Below are positions 1 to 10,800 of a stretch of 48,324 nucleotides of DNA, one piece after another. The position numbers were made by a program, and so were the translations under genes. Numbering within the stretch: position 1 is the stretch's first letter; every line of letters begins with the position of its first letter. The notes under the pieces were generated by a model that was given only the letters and a program-made list of their open reading frames with translations, was not told where the DNA came from and made no database searches. Source of the DNA: Secundilactobacillus collinoides DSM 20515 = JCM 1123 (GTDB taxonomy: Bacteria > Bacillota > Bacilli > Lactobacillales > Lactobacillaceae); contig NZ_AYYR01000054.1 of NCBI RefSeq assembly GCF_001435975.1, forward strand, positions 138,875 to 187,198. The letters are read 5' to 3'.

Positions 1-24
1 ATAATATTCTAGGGGGGAATTATC

Positions 25-630
25 ATGTGGCTTATTTTAGTCATTGTCTTTATCATCTCGACCGCCATTGGAGGGGTAGCTTGGTGGTACGCAGTTAATT
101 ACGATGGGTTGGTCGGTGTCACTCGTGTCATTACATTTATTAGTATTATTTGTTTGATTGGCAGTGGGGTTGGGCTATGGCACAATGGGTTTAGTTTTGG
201 CTCCACCAATTCCGATGCGGCACAGTCATCCAGTTCGTCTTCAAAGAAGCTGGCATCCTCGCAATTTTTTGCTAAACGCAGCTCACAACAGCAGGCAGCA
301 AGCAAACTTGCCACTAATGAAAAAGCTGTTTTGAAACAATTGAACAAAATATATGTTAATCAAGGCACTGTGACGTTTGATAAGGGCACTAAGACTTACA
401 CGGTTACGGCAGGTCCAGCTAAATTCAAAAAAGCACTAAAGACCATGTGGAAGTATCCGTCTTCAAATCAAAAATCACTGACAACTTTAAAAGCGAATTA
501 TGGCAAGGTGAATACATCAATCAACAAAACGTTGAAGGGTAAATACGTCTTGCAGTTACGGGAATCTGAAACAAGTGATTCAATTGTAGTGGCCAAAAAT
601 GGTGCTGCAAAATTGATTGGGCTAAATTAA
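25..630 (+). CDS. small membrane-anchored hypothetical protein
   Basis: I do not recognise this 201-aa protein. Two hydrophobic helices are visible at about residues 1-23 and 33-52. A Ser-rich linker (about 64-75) follows, then a Lys/Gln-rich hydrophilic region and a C-terminal part with alternating beta-like sequence. The layout suggests a membrane-anchored protein with an extracellular tail, but no catalytic motif is seen. A G-run ribosome binding site (AGGGGGG) lies 7 nt before the ATG. A hairpin terminator follows directly, so it is probably monocistronic, or the last gene of an operon that begins before the window. Function unknown. Confidence 0.75.
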   Translation: MWLILVIVFIISTAIGGVAWWYAVNYDGLVGVTRVITFISIICLIGSGVGLWHNGFSFGSTNSDAAQSSSSSSKKLASSQFFAKRSSQQQAASKLATNEKAVLKQLNKIYVNQGTVTFDKGTKTYTVTAGPAKFKKALKTMWKYPSSNQKSLTTLKANYGKVNTSINKTLKGKYVLQLRESETSDSIVVAKNGAAKLIGLN

Positions 631-641
631 TAGCATTTTAT

Positions 642-672
642 AAACACTCAAAATTATTGGGTGTTTTTTTTA
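642..672 (+). terminator. Rho-independent terminator after the first gene
   Basis: Arms AACACTC and GGGTGTT (one G-T pair) close an A/T-rich loop and are followed by a T run. The hairpin begins 11 nt after the stop codon of the small membrane protein. Confidence 0.7.
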
Positions 673-987
673 TGGCAATGGAAAAATTGAGTGTGAAAGT
701 GATTAGTGTGTCATGTACATATTTTATAAAATAACGCCATTTTTTATTATGGTTAAGGGAAAAATAGGCAAGATATTTCGTATTATCCCGCCATTACCAG
801 ATAAATATACATTAATTTCTCAACAAATATAAACAGATGTTTGATATTATGTACAACATTGATTGAACAATCAAACAAAAAATAATTTATGTTAAAAAAA
901 CTATGCACACGTATTTACATCTAGAAAGAAAACCCTTACAATGTCATTAGAATCATAAAAATTAAATATTTGGAGGAGTTGACTTCG
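673..987 (+). other. gene-free stretch upstream of the first RHH-adhesin locus
   Basis: This is AT-rich, non-coding sequence. It holds a perfect 7-bp inverted repeat with a 2-nt spacer (TTGATTGAACAATCAA, 859-874) and the promoter at 914-942. The ribosome binding site GGAGGAG lies at about 972-978. Nothing else recognisable. Confidence 0.6.
914..942 (+). promoter_or_regulatory. promoter of RHH-1/adhesin-1 locus
   Basis: The -35 box TTTACA (914-919) and -10 box TACAAT (937-942) are 17 bp apart. The same boxes with the same spacing occur before the other two adhesin loci, and each is overlapped on the left by ACGTATTTAC. The position implies a short leader and a bicistronic RHH-adhesin transcript. 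Confidence 0.65.
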
Positions 988-1128
988 TTGGGGAAAAAGA
1001 AGTTTACCACAACGCTGGATAGCGACATGATTAAGCAGTTAAAAATCATCGCTGTTGAACAAGACACCAGTGTAGCAAGTCTTTTGGAGAAACTTGTGCA
1101 GTCATATTTACTGACAAAAACGTTGTAG
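988..1128 (+). CDS. 46-aa ribbon-helix-helix (CopG/Arc-type) protein, copy 1
   Basis: This is a 46-residue protein starting at TTG, 9 nt after GGAGGAG. The order of elements fits the RHH fold: a basic N-terminus, a beta strand KKFTTTLD (residues 4-11), helix A (about 12-26, MIKQLKIIAVEQ) and helix B (about 28-42, SVASLLEKLVQSYL). RHH proteins act as dimers that insert the strand into the major groove of DNA. This one lies 57 nt before a giant adhesin gene, behind the promoter at 914-942, so it is probably cotranscribed and may autoregulate the locus. An in-frame TTG at 979 abuts the ribosome binding site and is a less likely start. An antitoxin role is possible, but no toxin gene is adjacent. 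Confidence 0.75.
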   Translation: MGKKKFTTTLDSDMIKQLKIIAVEQDTSVASLLEKLVQSYLLTKTL

Positions 1129-1185
1129 TTTAGCGTTACTGTATGGGAGTGCAGCAGGTAATTAAAAACAAGGGGGTCTTTAACC

Positions 1186-4100
1186 ATGGTAGGGAAGAAT
1201 AATCGGTTAAAAGATGTAGAAGCGAATGAGAAGACACACTATAAGTCTTATAAATCTGGTAAACGGTGGGTGTTTGCAAGCATCGCCAGTTTATCTTTGG
1301 GTGCCGTATTATTTTTTGGCACAGGATTAAACACGCACGCTGACAGTAGCAGCAATACGTCAAATACAACAGCATCACTGAGCGACAGTACCGCAAGTAC
1401 GGCCGCAGCCACTTCGTCTGCAAAAGAAGTGGCGTTATCGTCGTCATTTAGTGAGAATACTGGTGCAGAATTGAGCAGTTCTGATAGTGAAAGCAATGCG
1501 ACTGCAACGACTGAGGCTGATGGTGTGAGCACAACAGCCACAGCTGATTCAAGTGATGATGCAACCACTGTTGTAAATGACGACAGTTCTTCCGAGCAGA
1601 ATAGTCCTGAGATCGAATCGAAATCTTCGACTGAAACGACTAATTTGGATGATTCAAAAACGGTAAACGTAAATGACAGTGGCACCTCAAGCAACAAAAC
1701 AGAGGAAAGTTCAGAGGAAAGTTCAGAGGAAAGTTCAGAGGAAAGTTCAGAAGTAAGTTCAGAAGTAAGTTCTAACAGTAATTCAACTAGTAGCGATACA
1801 GATGCGTCAGACGTGGATGCTGGGAAAACTGTTCCAGAAACAACCAAAACGCCAACTGGTGGCATCAGTAGTGCTTCATCGAATACTGACAGTTCATCAA
1901 TACTTGATGAAAATAAAACTGAGACCCCAAGTGTCATTGATGATGTGCCCGGCGAAGTTTCCGGCACGCCAACAATTGCTGATGACACATTAAATGTCAA
2001 CAAACTGACGTTAATTAATCCAACGGAGAAAGAAATTGACGCCGCAAAAGAAACAATGGAAGCTGCCTATAAATTGACTGGACAAGCGCAGCAATTGAAT
2101 GCGTTGTTGGATGAAGCTGCACCGAGTGCTTCTAGTGCAGTAATCACACTGACGAGCAATACCGACGTTATTGGATATAACTCCGGCCAGACTTCTATCA
2201 TTTTGACATTTACAGTGGTTGGGGCTAAGGCGGGTGATGTGTACACAATTACGATTCCAAAAACCAGCGTTTTTTCCTATTCATCAATGGACAAACTTAC
2301 TGCAACTCAAGGAACATCAGAAACACAATCCACAGCTGACGGTGGAACCATGATTACAGTAACAATGGCCAGATCTGTCAGCGACCTCTCCTTCAAAATC
2401 AAACTTGGAACCGCGAACAATGAGAATCAGCAACCAAGGCCAATGAGCGATGTTGGGGTTAATACTTATACGATTACAGCTATGAACGGTGACACTGAAG
2501 TTGCTTCTATTCCAATTACACAGACAATTACGCCCACGATTTCAATGGGTAACGTGACAAGAACAACCCCGAATCTTTCTGAACTAACAGCCGTTCAATC
2601 AGGTGTTGACTATATCTATACTCTGAAAGTAAATGAGGCTGATGGTGTTTACAACGACGGTAGTACTTCGTCTTATGTAAATGCTGCAGTGAATTACGGT
2701 ACGACCATCACGATTCCTGTGCCAGAGGGTTTTACGCTTAATTCTGATGTAACGAATAGCATAAATGGTTTTTCGGATGAGACAACAATATCACAACCAG
2801 ACGGAAGTGGAACTAACGTCATTATTACTGTACCAAAGGGTTCTGGAAAAGAGACTTATGAAGGCGGTTCAGGGTATAAACTAGTTGGGTCATACGATGT
2901 AGCGGCATCCGAAAGTGAACAAACATTGACTGCGTCTGGACCCGTCACCATAACTCAAGTAATTGATGGTACTGGTACAACAATCACAGATGAAAGCGAA
3001 AATGTTTTTTCGGAAACTTTAGCCGCCAGTACAGAGATTCCTGACGCCAGCAATATTTCAATTTCCATGCATGGAAATTCATCGAGTACAAGCACGGAAT
3101 TGGCTTTGGATGGCGACACGACGAATGATCCAAAGTATTTAACAACTTATTCTTTAACAGATAACTCAGCAATCAGCTTAACGGATGATTTAAATCTAAC
3201 AATAAATGTGCCAGATGGAATTGAAATGACCAGCCTTACAGTCCCAGCTGAGGGCGCAACAACATCTCAGTACTTGCCGGGAACAACATCGTATGCCTAC
3301 CAATTAACATTGGCAGATGGCAGTATTGAAAACGGCGAAGTCGATGCTGGAGGTACAATCACTGCAAATTATGGATCAGAAGTTCGTCAAATTGTATTAA
3401 CGCCTAATTACTTGGCAGCCGGTGCCTATACAAGCAGCAATGCGTTTATTCTCTCAGGGATAATGTCATCAAAATATGATGACGGTAGTGATGTTCAATA
3501 TGGGGATACGATTGACTTCACTTCCTCGTTGGCGCTTTCATCTGATCCCTCAACAATTATTAGTTCAGATAGTATTAAGCAGACAGTCATTGAGTCATTT
3601 GCCCATTTCTACGCTTATTTGAGCCAAAGTGATAAAACACCAGGCGCTGTTGCAGCCGGTTCTTTGTCGTTAAGAATGACCGGTCAAGATTCTCATACAA
3701 CATATGAAGTTTATGAACCAATATTTTATTACGTGCTCCCATCAGCCACGTATATCAGCGGTTTTTCTGCAATAGATTCAAAGGCTAAAGTCACTGAATT
3801 TCAAGCCGATGATGGAAGAACGGTTGTGCAAATTGATTATTCTGGCACTGGAGAATACGTCTCCACTAATTCAACTTTTTCACAACAGGTTAAGTTGTCG
3901 AACTACGCTGATGCGTTGCCAGGGTCTTATGGTTACCTCATGTACGTTTACTCACCGGTAACAAAATTGGCAAATACAAAAATGATTTCTGATACATCAT
4001 ATAGCGCCGGTAATGCAGAAGCCGTGGAATTTGGTTCGGGAAACTGGACGATTTCTTCAGCAAGTACTTTTGACCAGTACAGTTTTGGTCAAACAAACGA

Positions 4101-7100
4101 GGATGTTCAAGGTGTTACTAACGCAACCTCAGATGATCAGGGAAGCTCTGACGCAACATTTTATGTAGCGTTGGTCAACACGCTTCGAGATGGTACCGAC
4201 AATACAACAACAAGTATCATTAATTTACCAACGTCGGATGATGCCAATGGTTCAGGATATACATTTAATTTAACCGGCCCAGTTACTTTACCAACAAACT
4301 TTATCACTGCAACGGGGACCGGAGATACAATCGATGCCACTGTTCTTTATTCAACTGCTACAGTCGCGGTCACTCAGGGACAAAAAACAATTGATACTAG
4401 CAGTTATGTTTCTGCAGATGAGGTCACCTCATGGGATTCAATTCGTTCGGTGCTTATAAAAATCAATAATTTTGGTTTAGACGATTCAACTGGGAAAATT
4501 GCTTTAAATGGGACGATTGCCGATATGCAGAATCTTGCGGGAATGACTGGTTATTTACAAGCAATTGTTTTGGTCAACGATGATGGTGCCAGCGTCGATA
4601 ATTCAACATCACTGTCAATAACTGGGACCTCAACTGTCACTGCCCGTTTTCACTACATCGATGACAACGGTGAAGACCAATATATTACTTTAGATGATTT
4701 GAAACAAACTGACTTACAGGATAATGTTGATTCGTTGCAGGACATCTATCCGACGAACCTGGACGGCTTTTCTGCGGTTGATCAAGCTTTGATTCCTGAA
4801 GGGTACACGCTTGCAAGCAATCAATATACGTATGTTTCAGGTGCTAACGCGGATGGTATTATGTCGTCTGCAACGACCAAAGTTGGTGATACGGCTGTTT
4901 ACAATACTGACGGTGAGATTGTACAGTATGAACTTGCAAAGAACGCTAGTTTAACGGTCACCTATATTGATGATGCCGCTGATGGTGCAGTGGTTGGTGA
5001 TGTGACCACCGTTACTGGCTTACTTGGTGCCAGTGACACCTACAAAGTAGTCATTCCAAATGGTTATGAACTGGCCTCTGGACAAGCTTCTTCGATTGGT
5101 TACACGCTGTCAGATAGTGATACGGATAATCTCACAGTTCATCTAGTTCATCAGATTACAGTTATTGGGACTAAGACGACCACGAATACTGTGACTTATA
5201 CTGGTCTTCCTACAGATAAAACACCTGCTTCCCAGAGCAAAAAAGTTTCGTGGAATGTTGAAAAAGATGATGTGACTGGTGAAGTAACCTATGTCCCTTC
5301 TTCGACTCATCAAACAACTTATACCACAACTAATGTTTCAGGTTATTATTATGATTCAAGTCAGGCACAAGTCGGTTTTACAGTGACGACCCAGACGACT
5401 GAACCAAAAGATCAATCAATCGAAGTTGCTTACTATGCCGAAACGCAAACAACGAACATTGAGTTTGTCGATGACGATAATAATAGCGCAGTAGTTGGCA
5501 CCCAAACAGTATTACAAGGCAAAACTGATGAGAATGTGCCTTGGTCAGTAAGCGTTCCAGACAATTATGTGTTAGCTAGCGGACAGTCATCATCTGGCAC
5601 ATATACTTTCAAAGCGTCGGATAACGATAATATTATTGTTCATTTGAGCCACATTCAGGCTACTGGTACAACGACTACTACTCGAAACATTTACTTTATT
5701 GTTGAATATAATAATAGTTTAAATCCCGAACCGGTTAATCAAACCGCAATGTGGAATGTGACTAAAGATATGGTGACTGGGGCCATAACAGCAACAACGA
5801 CTGATAGTTACAATCAGGTAGACAGTCTGCCGATTTCTGGATATACAGCCAATACTGCTATAGTGCCTAGCGAAAACTTAGAGCCAATCACTACTTTACC
5901 AGCTAATGCTGCTGATATTTACGTCACTTATACAGCGGATGCGCAAACTGCTTCAACAGAGTACGTTGATGACAGTGCCAGTGAGACAATTGTCGGTACA
6001 CCAAAGATAATTGATGGGTATACTGGTACGTCAACGAATTGGGATACGAGCGATCTTCCTGCTGGTTATCAGTTAGCAGCCAATCAACCTTCTAGCGGGA
6101 CCTACACCTTTACGGCTGAAGATAATCAGGTTGTTCAAATTCACGTGGTGCACATCCATACCCAATCGGAAATGAGCACGAAAGATACAGTTAACTACTA
6201 TGAGTTACCGCAGGACAAGGCTGAGCAATCAAAAACTGAGAGTGTTAATTGGAAAATAGATACGGACGAAGCTACTGGTATCAGCACGTTCACGCCTAGT
6301 TCAACCGCGATAGAGATTAGTACCCCAGAAGTTCCGGGTTACACACCAAGTGAACAAACAATCAAATTTACGCAGGCAACTAGTGAAACACAACCGAGTG
6401 ACCAAACGGCGGATGTCACCTATTCTGCTGACCCGCAAGAAATAACTTTTACGTATGTCGATGATACCACTGGCGACGAAATGGAGAACTTGGATATTAC
6501 CCTGGAAGGTCATACAGATGAAGCGGGAACGTACACAGTTATTGTGCCAAAGAACTACGTCTTGAGTCAGGGACAATCCGCCACGGTTCCATATACGTAT
6601 ACTGCTGATGTGCAAACTCCCACCAAGGTTCATTTGACACATGCAATCGCTGACGGTACCGTGGTGACGACCCGAACCATCACTTATGTGGTCAATGGGA
6701 ATCCAACTGCAGCACCCAAGGCCGTAGTTCAAAAGATTACTTGGAAGGTTGTTCGCGACATGGTGACGGGAACGAGTTACGCGACTGCTCAAAATGGGTA
6801 TGATGCAGTGATCACGCCAGAATTGGCGGGATATACTGCTGATAAGTCTGGCATCGCGCAAGAGTTGCTGGGCAGAGTCGATACTGCTGATTTGGCAGAT
6901 AGTGCGGTAACAGTGACTTACACAGCGATTCCAGTCGCACCAGATAATGATTCAGAAAACGAGGTGGTGACACCAACGCAACCGGATACGGCGGTTTCTG
7001 GAACAATGGGCAGTGATGTTGATAACGAACAAAGTGATGTAACAGTTTTAGAAAAAGATAACCAAAAAGTAACGAGAGATGGCAACTCAGATGAAACGAC

Positions 7101-7356
7101 AAAGAGCAATGCTTTCGGGAGTTCAGCTGGTATTTATGTTCATGGTTCAACCCATGCTGATGCAGTTCCCACGGTTACCACTGACGATACCGGCGTAAAG
7201 AAAGGTACTGCCAATAAAGTCAATATAACAACTGCTGCTAAATTGCCACAAACGGACGAAAAACAAAATGGCATCTGGACAATCGCTGGTGCATCATTAC
7301 TTGGGTTGTTTAGCCTATTTGGAATTGGGAAGAAAAAACGTCGTGAAGACGATTAA
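1186..7356 (+). CDS. giant LPXTG-anchored mucus-binding adhesin 1 (KxYKxGKxW signal, MucBP/Mub_B2 repeats)
   Basis: This 2056-aa cell wall-anchored surface protein is probably a mucus or glycan adhesin. The signal peptide carries KSYKSGKRW (residues 20-28) and a hydrophobic stretch, with likely cleavage after Ala52. A Ser/Thr/Asp/Glu-rich stalk follows to about 260, including an SSEE tandem repeat. Beta-rich Thr/Ser-rich domains run to about 1150. Four similar MucBP-plus-Mub_B2 units then begin near residues 1255, 1422, 1588 and 1752, spaced about 166 residues, each with a VDD-type strand and a VTG motif. A linker, the sortase motif LPQTD (2020-2024), a hydrophobic helix and the tail KKKRREDD close the protein. 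The ATG follows the G-run site AAGGGGG. The gene is downstream of RHH copy 1 and ends at a strong terminator. The ligand is inferred from family membership only. Confidence 0.92.
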   Translation: MVGKNNRLKDVEANEKTHYKSYKSGKRWVFASIASLSLGAVLFFGTGLNTHADSSSNTSNTTASLSDSTASTAAATSSAKEVALSSSFSENTGAELSSSDSESNATATTEADGVSTTATADSSDDATTVVNDDSSSEQNSPEIESKSSTETTNLDDSKTVNVNDSGTSSNKTEESSEESSEESSEESSEVSSEVSSNSNSTSSDTDASDVDAGKTVPETTKTPTGGISSASSNTDSSSILDENKTETPSVIDDVPGEVSGTPTIADDTLNVNKLTLINPTEKEIDAAKETMEAAYKLTGQAQQLNALLDEAAPSASSAVITLTSNTDVIGYNSGQTSIILTFTVVGAKAGDVYTITIPKTSVFSYSSMDKLTATQGTSETQSTADGGTMITVTMARSVSDLSFKIKLGTANNENQQPRPMSDVGVNTYTITAMNGDTEVASIPITQTITPTISMGNVTRTTPNLSELTAVQSGVDYIYTLKVNEADGVYNDGSTSSYVNAAVNYGTTITIPVPEGFTLNSDVTNSINGFSDETTISQPDGSGTNVIITVPKGSGKETYEGGSGYKLVGSYDVAASESEQTLTASGPVTITQVIDGTGTTITDESENVFSETLAASTEIPDASNISISMHGNSSSTSTELALDGDTTNDPKYLTTYSLTDNSAISLTDDLNLTINVPDGIEMTSLTVPAEGATTSQYLPGTTSYAYQLTLADGSIENGEVDAGGTITANYGSEVRQIVLTPNYLAAGAYTSSNAFILSGIMSSKYDDGSDVQYGDTIDFTSSLALSSDPSTIISSDSIKQTVIESFAHFYAYLSQSDKTPGAVAAGSLSLRMTGQDSHTTYEVYEPIFYYVLPSATYISGFSAIDSKAKVTEFQADDGRTVVQIDYSGTGEYVSTNSTFSQQVKLSNYADALPGSYGYLMYVYSPVTKLANTKMISDTSYSAGNAEAVEFGSGNWTISSASTFDQYSFGQTNEDVQGVTNATSDDQGSSDATFYVALVNTLRDGTDNTTTSIINLPTSDDANGSGYTFNLTGPVTLPTNFITATGTGDTIDATVLYSTATVAVTQGQKTIDTSSYVSADEVTSWDSIRSVLIKINNFGLDDSTGKIALNGTIADMQNLAGMTGYLQAIVLVNDDGASVDNSTSLSITGTSTVTARFHYIDDNGEDQYITLDDLKQTDLQDNVDSLQDIYPTNLDGFSAVDQALIPEGYTLASNQYTYVSGANADGIMSSATTKVGDTAVYNTDGEIVQYELAKNASLTVTYIDDAADGAVVGDVTTVTGLLGASDTYKVVIPNGYELASGQASSIGYTLSDSDTDNLTVHLVHQITVIGTKTTTNTVTYTGLPTDKTPASQSKKVSWNVEKDDVTGEVTYVPSSTHQTTYTTTNVSGYYYDSSQAQVGFTVTTQTTEPKDQSIEVAYYAETQTTNIEFVDDDNNSAVVGTQTVLQGKTDENVPWSVSVPDNYVLASGQSSSGTYTFKASDNDNIIVHLSHIQATGTTTTTRNIYFIVEYNNSLNPEPVNQTAMWNVTKDMVTGAITATTTDSYNQVDSLPISGYTANTAIVPSENLEPITTLPANAADIYVTYTADAQTASTEYVDDSASETIVGTPKIIDGYTGTSTNWDTSDLPAGYQLAANQPSSGTYTFTAEDNQVVQIHVVHIHTQSEMSTKDTVNYYELPQDKAEQSKTESVNWKIDTDEATGISTFTPSSTAIEISTPEVPGYTPSEQTIKFTQATSETQPSDQTADVTYSADPQEITFTYVDDTTGDEMENLDITLEGHTDEAGTYTVIVPKNYVLSQGQSATVPYTYTADVQTPTKVHLTHAIADGTVVTTRTITYVVNGNPTAAPKAVVQKITWKVVRDMVTGTSYATAQNGYDAVITPELAGYTADKSGIAQELLGRVDTADLADSAVTVTYTAIPVAPDNDSENEVVTPTQPDTAVSGTMGSDVDNEQSDVTVLEKDNQKVTRDGNSDETTKSNAFGSSAGIYVHGSTHADAVPTVTTDDTGVKKGTANKVNITTAAKLPQTDEKQNGIWTIAGASLLGLFSLFGIGKKKRREDD
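1702..1773 (+). repeat. 12-bp in-frame tandem repeat inside adhesin 1
   Basis: Four perfect GAGGAAAGTTCA units are followed by two variant units (GAAGTAAGTTCA and GAAGTAAGTTCT), six in all. The repeat encodes an SSEE/SSEV acidic-serine stretch in the stalk. The perfect units could change in number by slippage without shifting the frame. Confidence 0.85.
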
Positions 7357-7368
7357 CGAAATTTAGTT

Positions 7369-7423
7369 AACTATAAGAAAAGGGCCGAATGCATATCAAA
7401 CATTCGGCTCTTTTCTTATAGTT
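7369..7423 (+). terminator. terminator after adhesin 1
   Basis: A 23-bp stem runs from AACTATAAGAAAAGGGCCGA to its complement on the far side of a 9-nt loop. T-rich sequence lies inside and after the second arm, and the reverse strand has A/T tracts too. It starts 12 nt after the stop codon. Confidence 0.85.
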
Positions 7424-7687
7424 ATCTTTACGGATTGATCAATTTAGAATAACAGTTTAAAAAACACTGGGGTAAATTTATAGGACGAGTAAACCAAATT
7501 CGTATTTATGATAAAAAGTAAGTAAAACATAATGTGTTACAGAACAATGTGTGTTACCATATTGATGTTGAATACGACAATTAGTTTTATGGAAAAACTA
7601 GTGCATACGTATTTACTTTATGACGTATATCAGTTACAATTACATTGTAATCATTAAAAACTGAATATTTTGGAGGAGGTGGACTTC
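7424..7687 (+). other. gene-free stretch upstream of the second RHH-adhesin locus
   Basis: This AT-rich leader region holds a direct repeat TGTGTTAC (7533-7540 and 7550-7557, 17 bp apart). It also holds CGTATTTA (from 7500) and ACGTATTTAC, which overlaps the -35 box, and the promoter at 7612-7640. No open frame with a ribosome binding site is seen. Confidence 0.55.
7612..7640 (+). promoter_or_regulatory. promoter of RHH-2/adhesin-2 locus
   Basis: TTTACT (7612-7617), a 17-bp spacer and TACAAT (7635-7640). ACGTAT occurs just before the -35 box and again in the spacer (7623-7628), which would suit a direct-repeat operator for the RHH protein encoded immediately downstream. Confidence 0.65.
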
Positions 7688-7828
7688 TTGGGGAAAAAGA
7701 AGTTTACGACAACGCTTGATAGCGAGCTTATTAAGCAACTGAAGATTCGCGCGGTGGAGGAAAACACCAGTGTGGCTAGTCTTTTGGAGGGATTAGTCAA
7801 AGAGTATCTTCAGGTCAAGACGCTGTAA
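7688..7828 (+). CDS. 46-aa ribbon-helix-helix protein, copy 2
   Basis: The start is TTG, preceded by GGAGGAGG. The 46 residues share the strand KKKFTTTLDS with copy 1, but differ in helix A (LKIRAVEENTS rather than LKIIAVEQDTS) and helix B (SLLEGLVKEYL). The gene lies 65 nt before adhesin 2 in the same transcription unit. It probably binds DNA as a dimer; the target is unknown, and the conserved upstream motif is a candidate. Copy 2 resembles the broken copy 4 more than copies 1 and 3. Confidence 0.75.
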   Translation: MGKKKFTTTLDSELIKQLKIRAVEENTSVASLLEGLVKEYLQVKTL

Positions 7829-7893
7829 AAAATGAAACAAGCATAGGCTTTATGGGAGCAGTATAGGCATTTAAGTGAATGGGGGGTTCTACC

Positions 7894-10800
7894 ATGGTCG
7901 GTAAGAACAATCGTAATAAAGAAGTACAATCTAATTTAAAACAACACTACAAGGCATACAAATCAGGAAAGCACTGGGTCTTCGCCAGCATTGCTAGCCT
8001 GTCTTTAGGTATGGCCTTGTTTTTTGGCGTTAACACAACAACTTTTGCTGACGCTACCGCAACGAGCACAGCAGAAACGACAACAACTGCTGTTAGCACC
8101 AGCCGGTCTTCGTCTTCCGAAACAGAGAACACCGATACTGATGGTAATGCAACGAAAGCCACAAGTGCAGACTCAACCTCCGAATCAACTTCAACAGCAG
8201 ATGAGACAAGCAGCAATGCCGAAACAACGGCAAGCGGCACTGCCTCTTCTGCTTCATCTTCATCCGCTGTTTCTGAATCAGTAACCAGTGACACACCAGC
8301 AACTACAGATAACGACAACGGTACAACAGATTCGACTATAAACGAGGCGTCTTCATCTGATCCTTCTGCAGTAGGCAACGATTCAAATGTTGGTGCAGCA
8401 AGTGACAGTCAAATAATTAATGATAATAATACCGATGAACTAGCTAGTGAAAGCGATTCAAACGCAACCACGACTGATACAAAAAAGACAGATCTTGGTT
8501 CCACGAGTCAAGCAAAGATTAATGCAGCCAAAGAAACTGCCGCTGAAACTTATTTAACAACGGGACAACCGCAAATAATCAGCGCTGACTTGGCCACAGA
8601 AACTGCCGAAGTTGATGCCACCGTCGGAACGACAACTAAGACTTATGACGATAATCCTGATACACCTTTAAACTTCGAAGTGACTTTGGCTGATGGTGTT
8701 ACCGCACCAAGCGGCTGGTATGCAACAGAGACCGCTAATCAATACGAAGTCGCAGCTTCGTCAGGCGACTTAGATCTGTCAACTGTTGACCAGAACGTCG
8801 GAACCTATGCCGTCACATTATCAAGCAACGGAGTAGCAAAATTGCAGGCAGTCAACGTTGCTAAAACGATTACCACCGACAATATTGTTGCTGGCTCACT
8901 GGTCGTTGAACCAGTCGTCGCACCATCTAATTCCATTGTGATTTCTGGTGGCGGTAAGGCTTACGATGACGATACCAGTACAGACCCAACGAGTTACGTT
9001 GTGACATTGGGCAGCGGATTGACCGCAGCTGATGGTTGGACAGCTAACACTGACGGCACATACACAGTTTCAGTGGACAGCGGTGATTTGGATGCGGATA
9101 TTACCAGCCAAGATGTTGGAAGCTATGAAATTACGCTTTCGGACCAGGGCCTTGAAAAACTTGAAGCAGCTAACTCAAACTATACGATTACTTCGTCGGC
9201 TGTTCGGTCAGGCTGGTTTAATATTACAACCAATTATCAACTGGTTGTTGGCTCCGGTAGTATGACTGTAGGAACCTCACTACCAGCAACCTATTACGTT
9301 GCGGTGAACGCAGGTTCTGATTATTCGGTACCGAGTGATTGGACGGCATCTTATAGTAGTGCTGACCAAGGTAACATTGTTTATTCCGTGCCAGCATCAT
9401 ACTTTGATACTGATGACGTTGTGACAACTACGGTTGGTAATTATGCACTCCAGTTATCAGCAGATACCGTCTCAACTCTGAATAGCCTAAATTCATCTGA
9501 TCAATTAACAGCGAATACTATTGAAAACGGGACGATCACTGTTAATTCATCACTAACAATAACGGCTAATAGTTTTCAGCCTGCTAATTTCTATGCAACG
9601 ATTGGCAGTGGTACAGATGGTGCGCATAGTTATATTTTAGCCAATGGGTCAGCTCTTCAGCTTGAATTAAGAATGTTGAATACAAGTACAGGTGATAGCT
9701 ATAACAACTATACCGTATATGTTATTATCCCTGCAGGGTTTGTGATTGGTACCACTGATAGCAGCACAGGGGATTCCTCTGTTTCGACAAATCCCGCTGA
9801 TACGCTTGCTACAGATGTCGAAGCAAGCATGGCGGAATATGATTTAGCCTATTCCGGATTAACCGTTACTCACGAAGATTCATATAATAATCGTCAAGTA
9901 TTCAAGGTTAAGTTTGACAGCGTAACTACCATTAATGGGAATGATGCCAACCAAGCTGACAATGCGATTTCTATAACCATTGTCACTGATCCGAACTCAA
10001 CAACAAGTGCAGGCTATATTGGGACAGCTGCAGGTTCTGAAGATGACAGCGTATTGTACGTCACAGATGATTATAACGACACGCAAGGTGCTTACCAGAT
10101 TCAAAACCAGAACTACTATGTTAATGTTCCTCAAGTTGCCACAGCATTAGGCATTGATGATGCATACGCATTAAACAGCACTTACGTTAACTATGTATAC
10201 TCATATACAGTCTCACAGGATGCCCAAGTACAAGACACCTATCACCTGGTTGGTGAAGACGGGCAAGAAATTGCGGTTGACATTACGACCGATGGGACAC
10301 CAGAAACAACTTATAACGTGCTTGCGTTATTGCCAACCACGATTAAGAAGGATGGGGTCACTTACGAGTTAAAGGACGGTTCCGTGGCCACTTATGCGTC
10401 ATATCCTGCAATCACATCAGTGCTTTCAAGTGCGGATGCCGTTTCGACAGGGAACACTTACACTGTTCAATATTTAAAGGTGATTGACACAACTCAGGAT
10501 TCAGGCCAAATTGCTGACCAAACACAATTCTGGAACGGGACAATGCCCGCTACCTACACAGTGACCTTGCCCTCAGGCTTAGTTGGTGCTTCCGATTGGA
10601 CTGAAAATGCTGATGGTACTTACAGTGTGCCGTTGACGAGCAACGATATCGACACGAGTGATTTGTCTACCAACGTCGGAACGTACACTGTAAAACTTTC
10701 TGCAACAGGCCTCGCTAAATTAGCTGCTGCCAATCCTAACTATTTGTTTGACAGTAATGTTGTCAAGGCAGGTACGCTAACAATCAATGGCGGCCAGACC

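Noticed and set aside
988-1128. RHH genes as antitoxins of toxin-antitoxin pairs
   Set aside because: No small toxin-like gene lies next to any copy; the only constant partner is an adhesin. Regulator is the simpler reading.
1248-2003. 251-codon minus-strand frame in the adhesin stalk (and similar ones in adhesins 2 and 3)
   Set aside because: It is a shadow of the Ser/Thr/Asp-rich coding strand, Val/Leu/Ser-rich by mirror composition, without a ribosome binding site.
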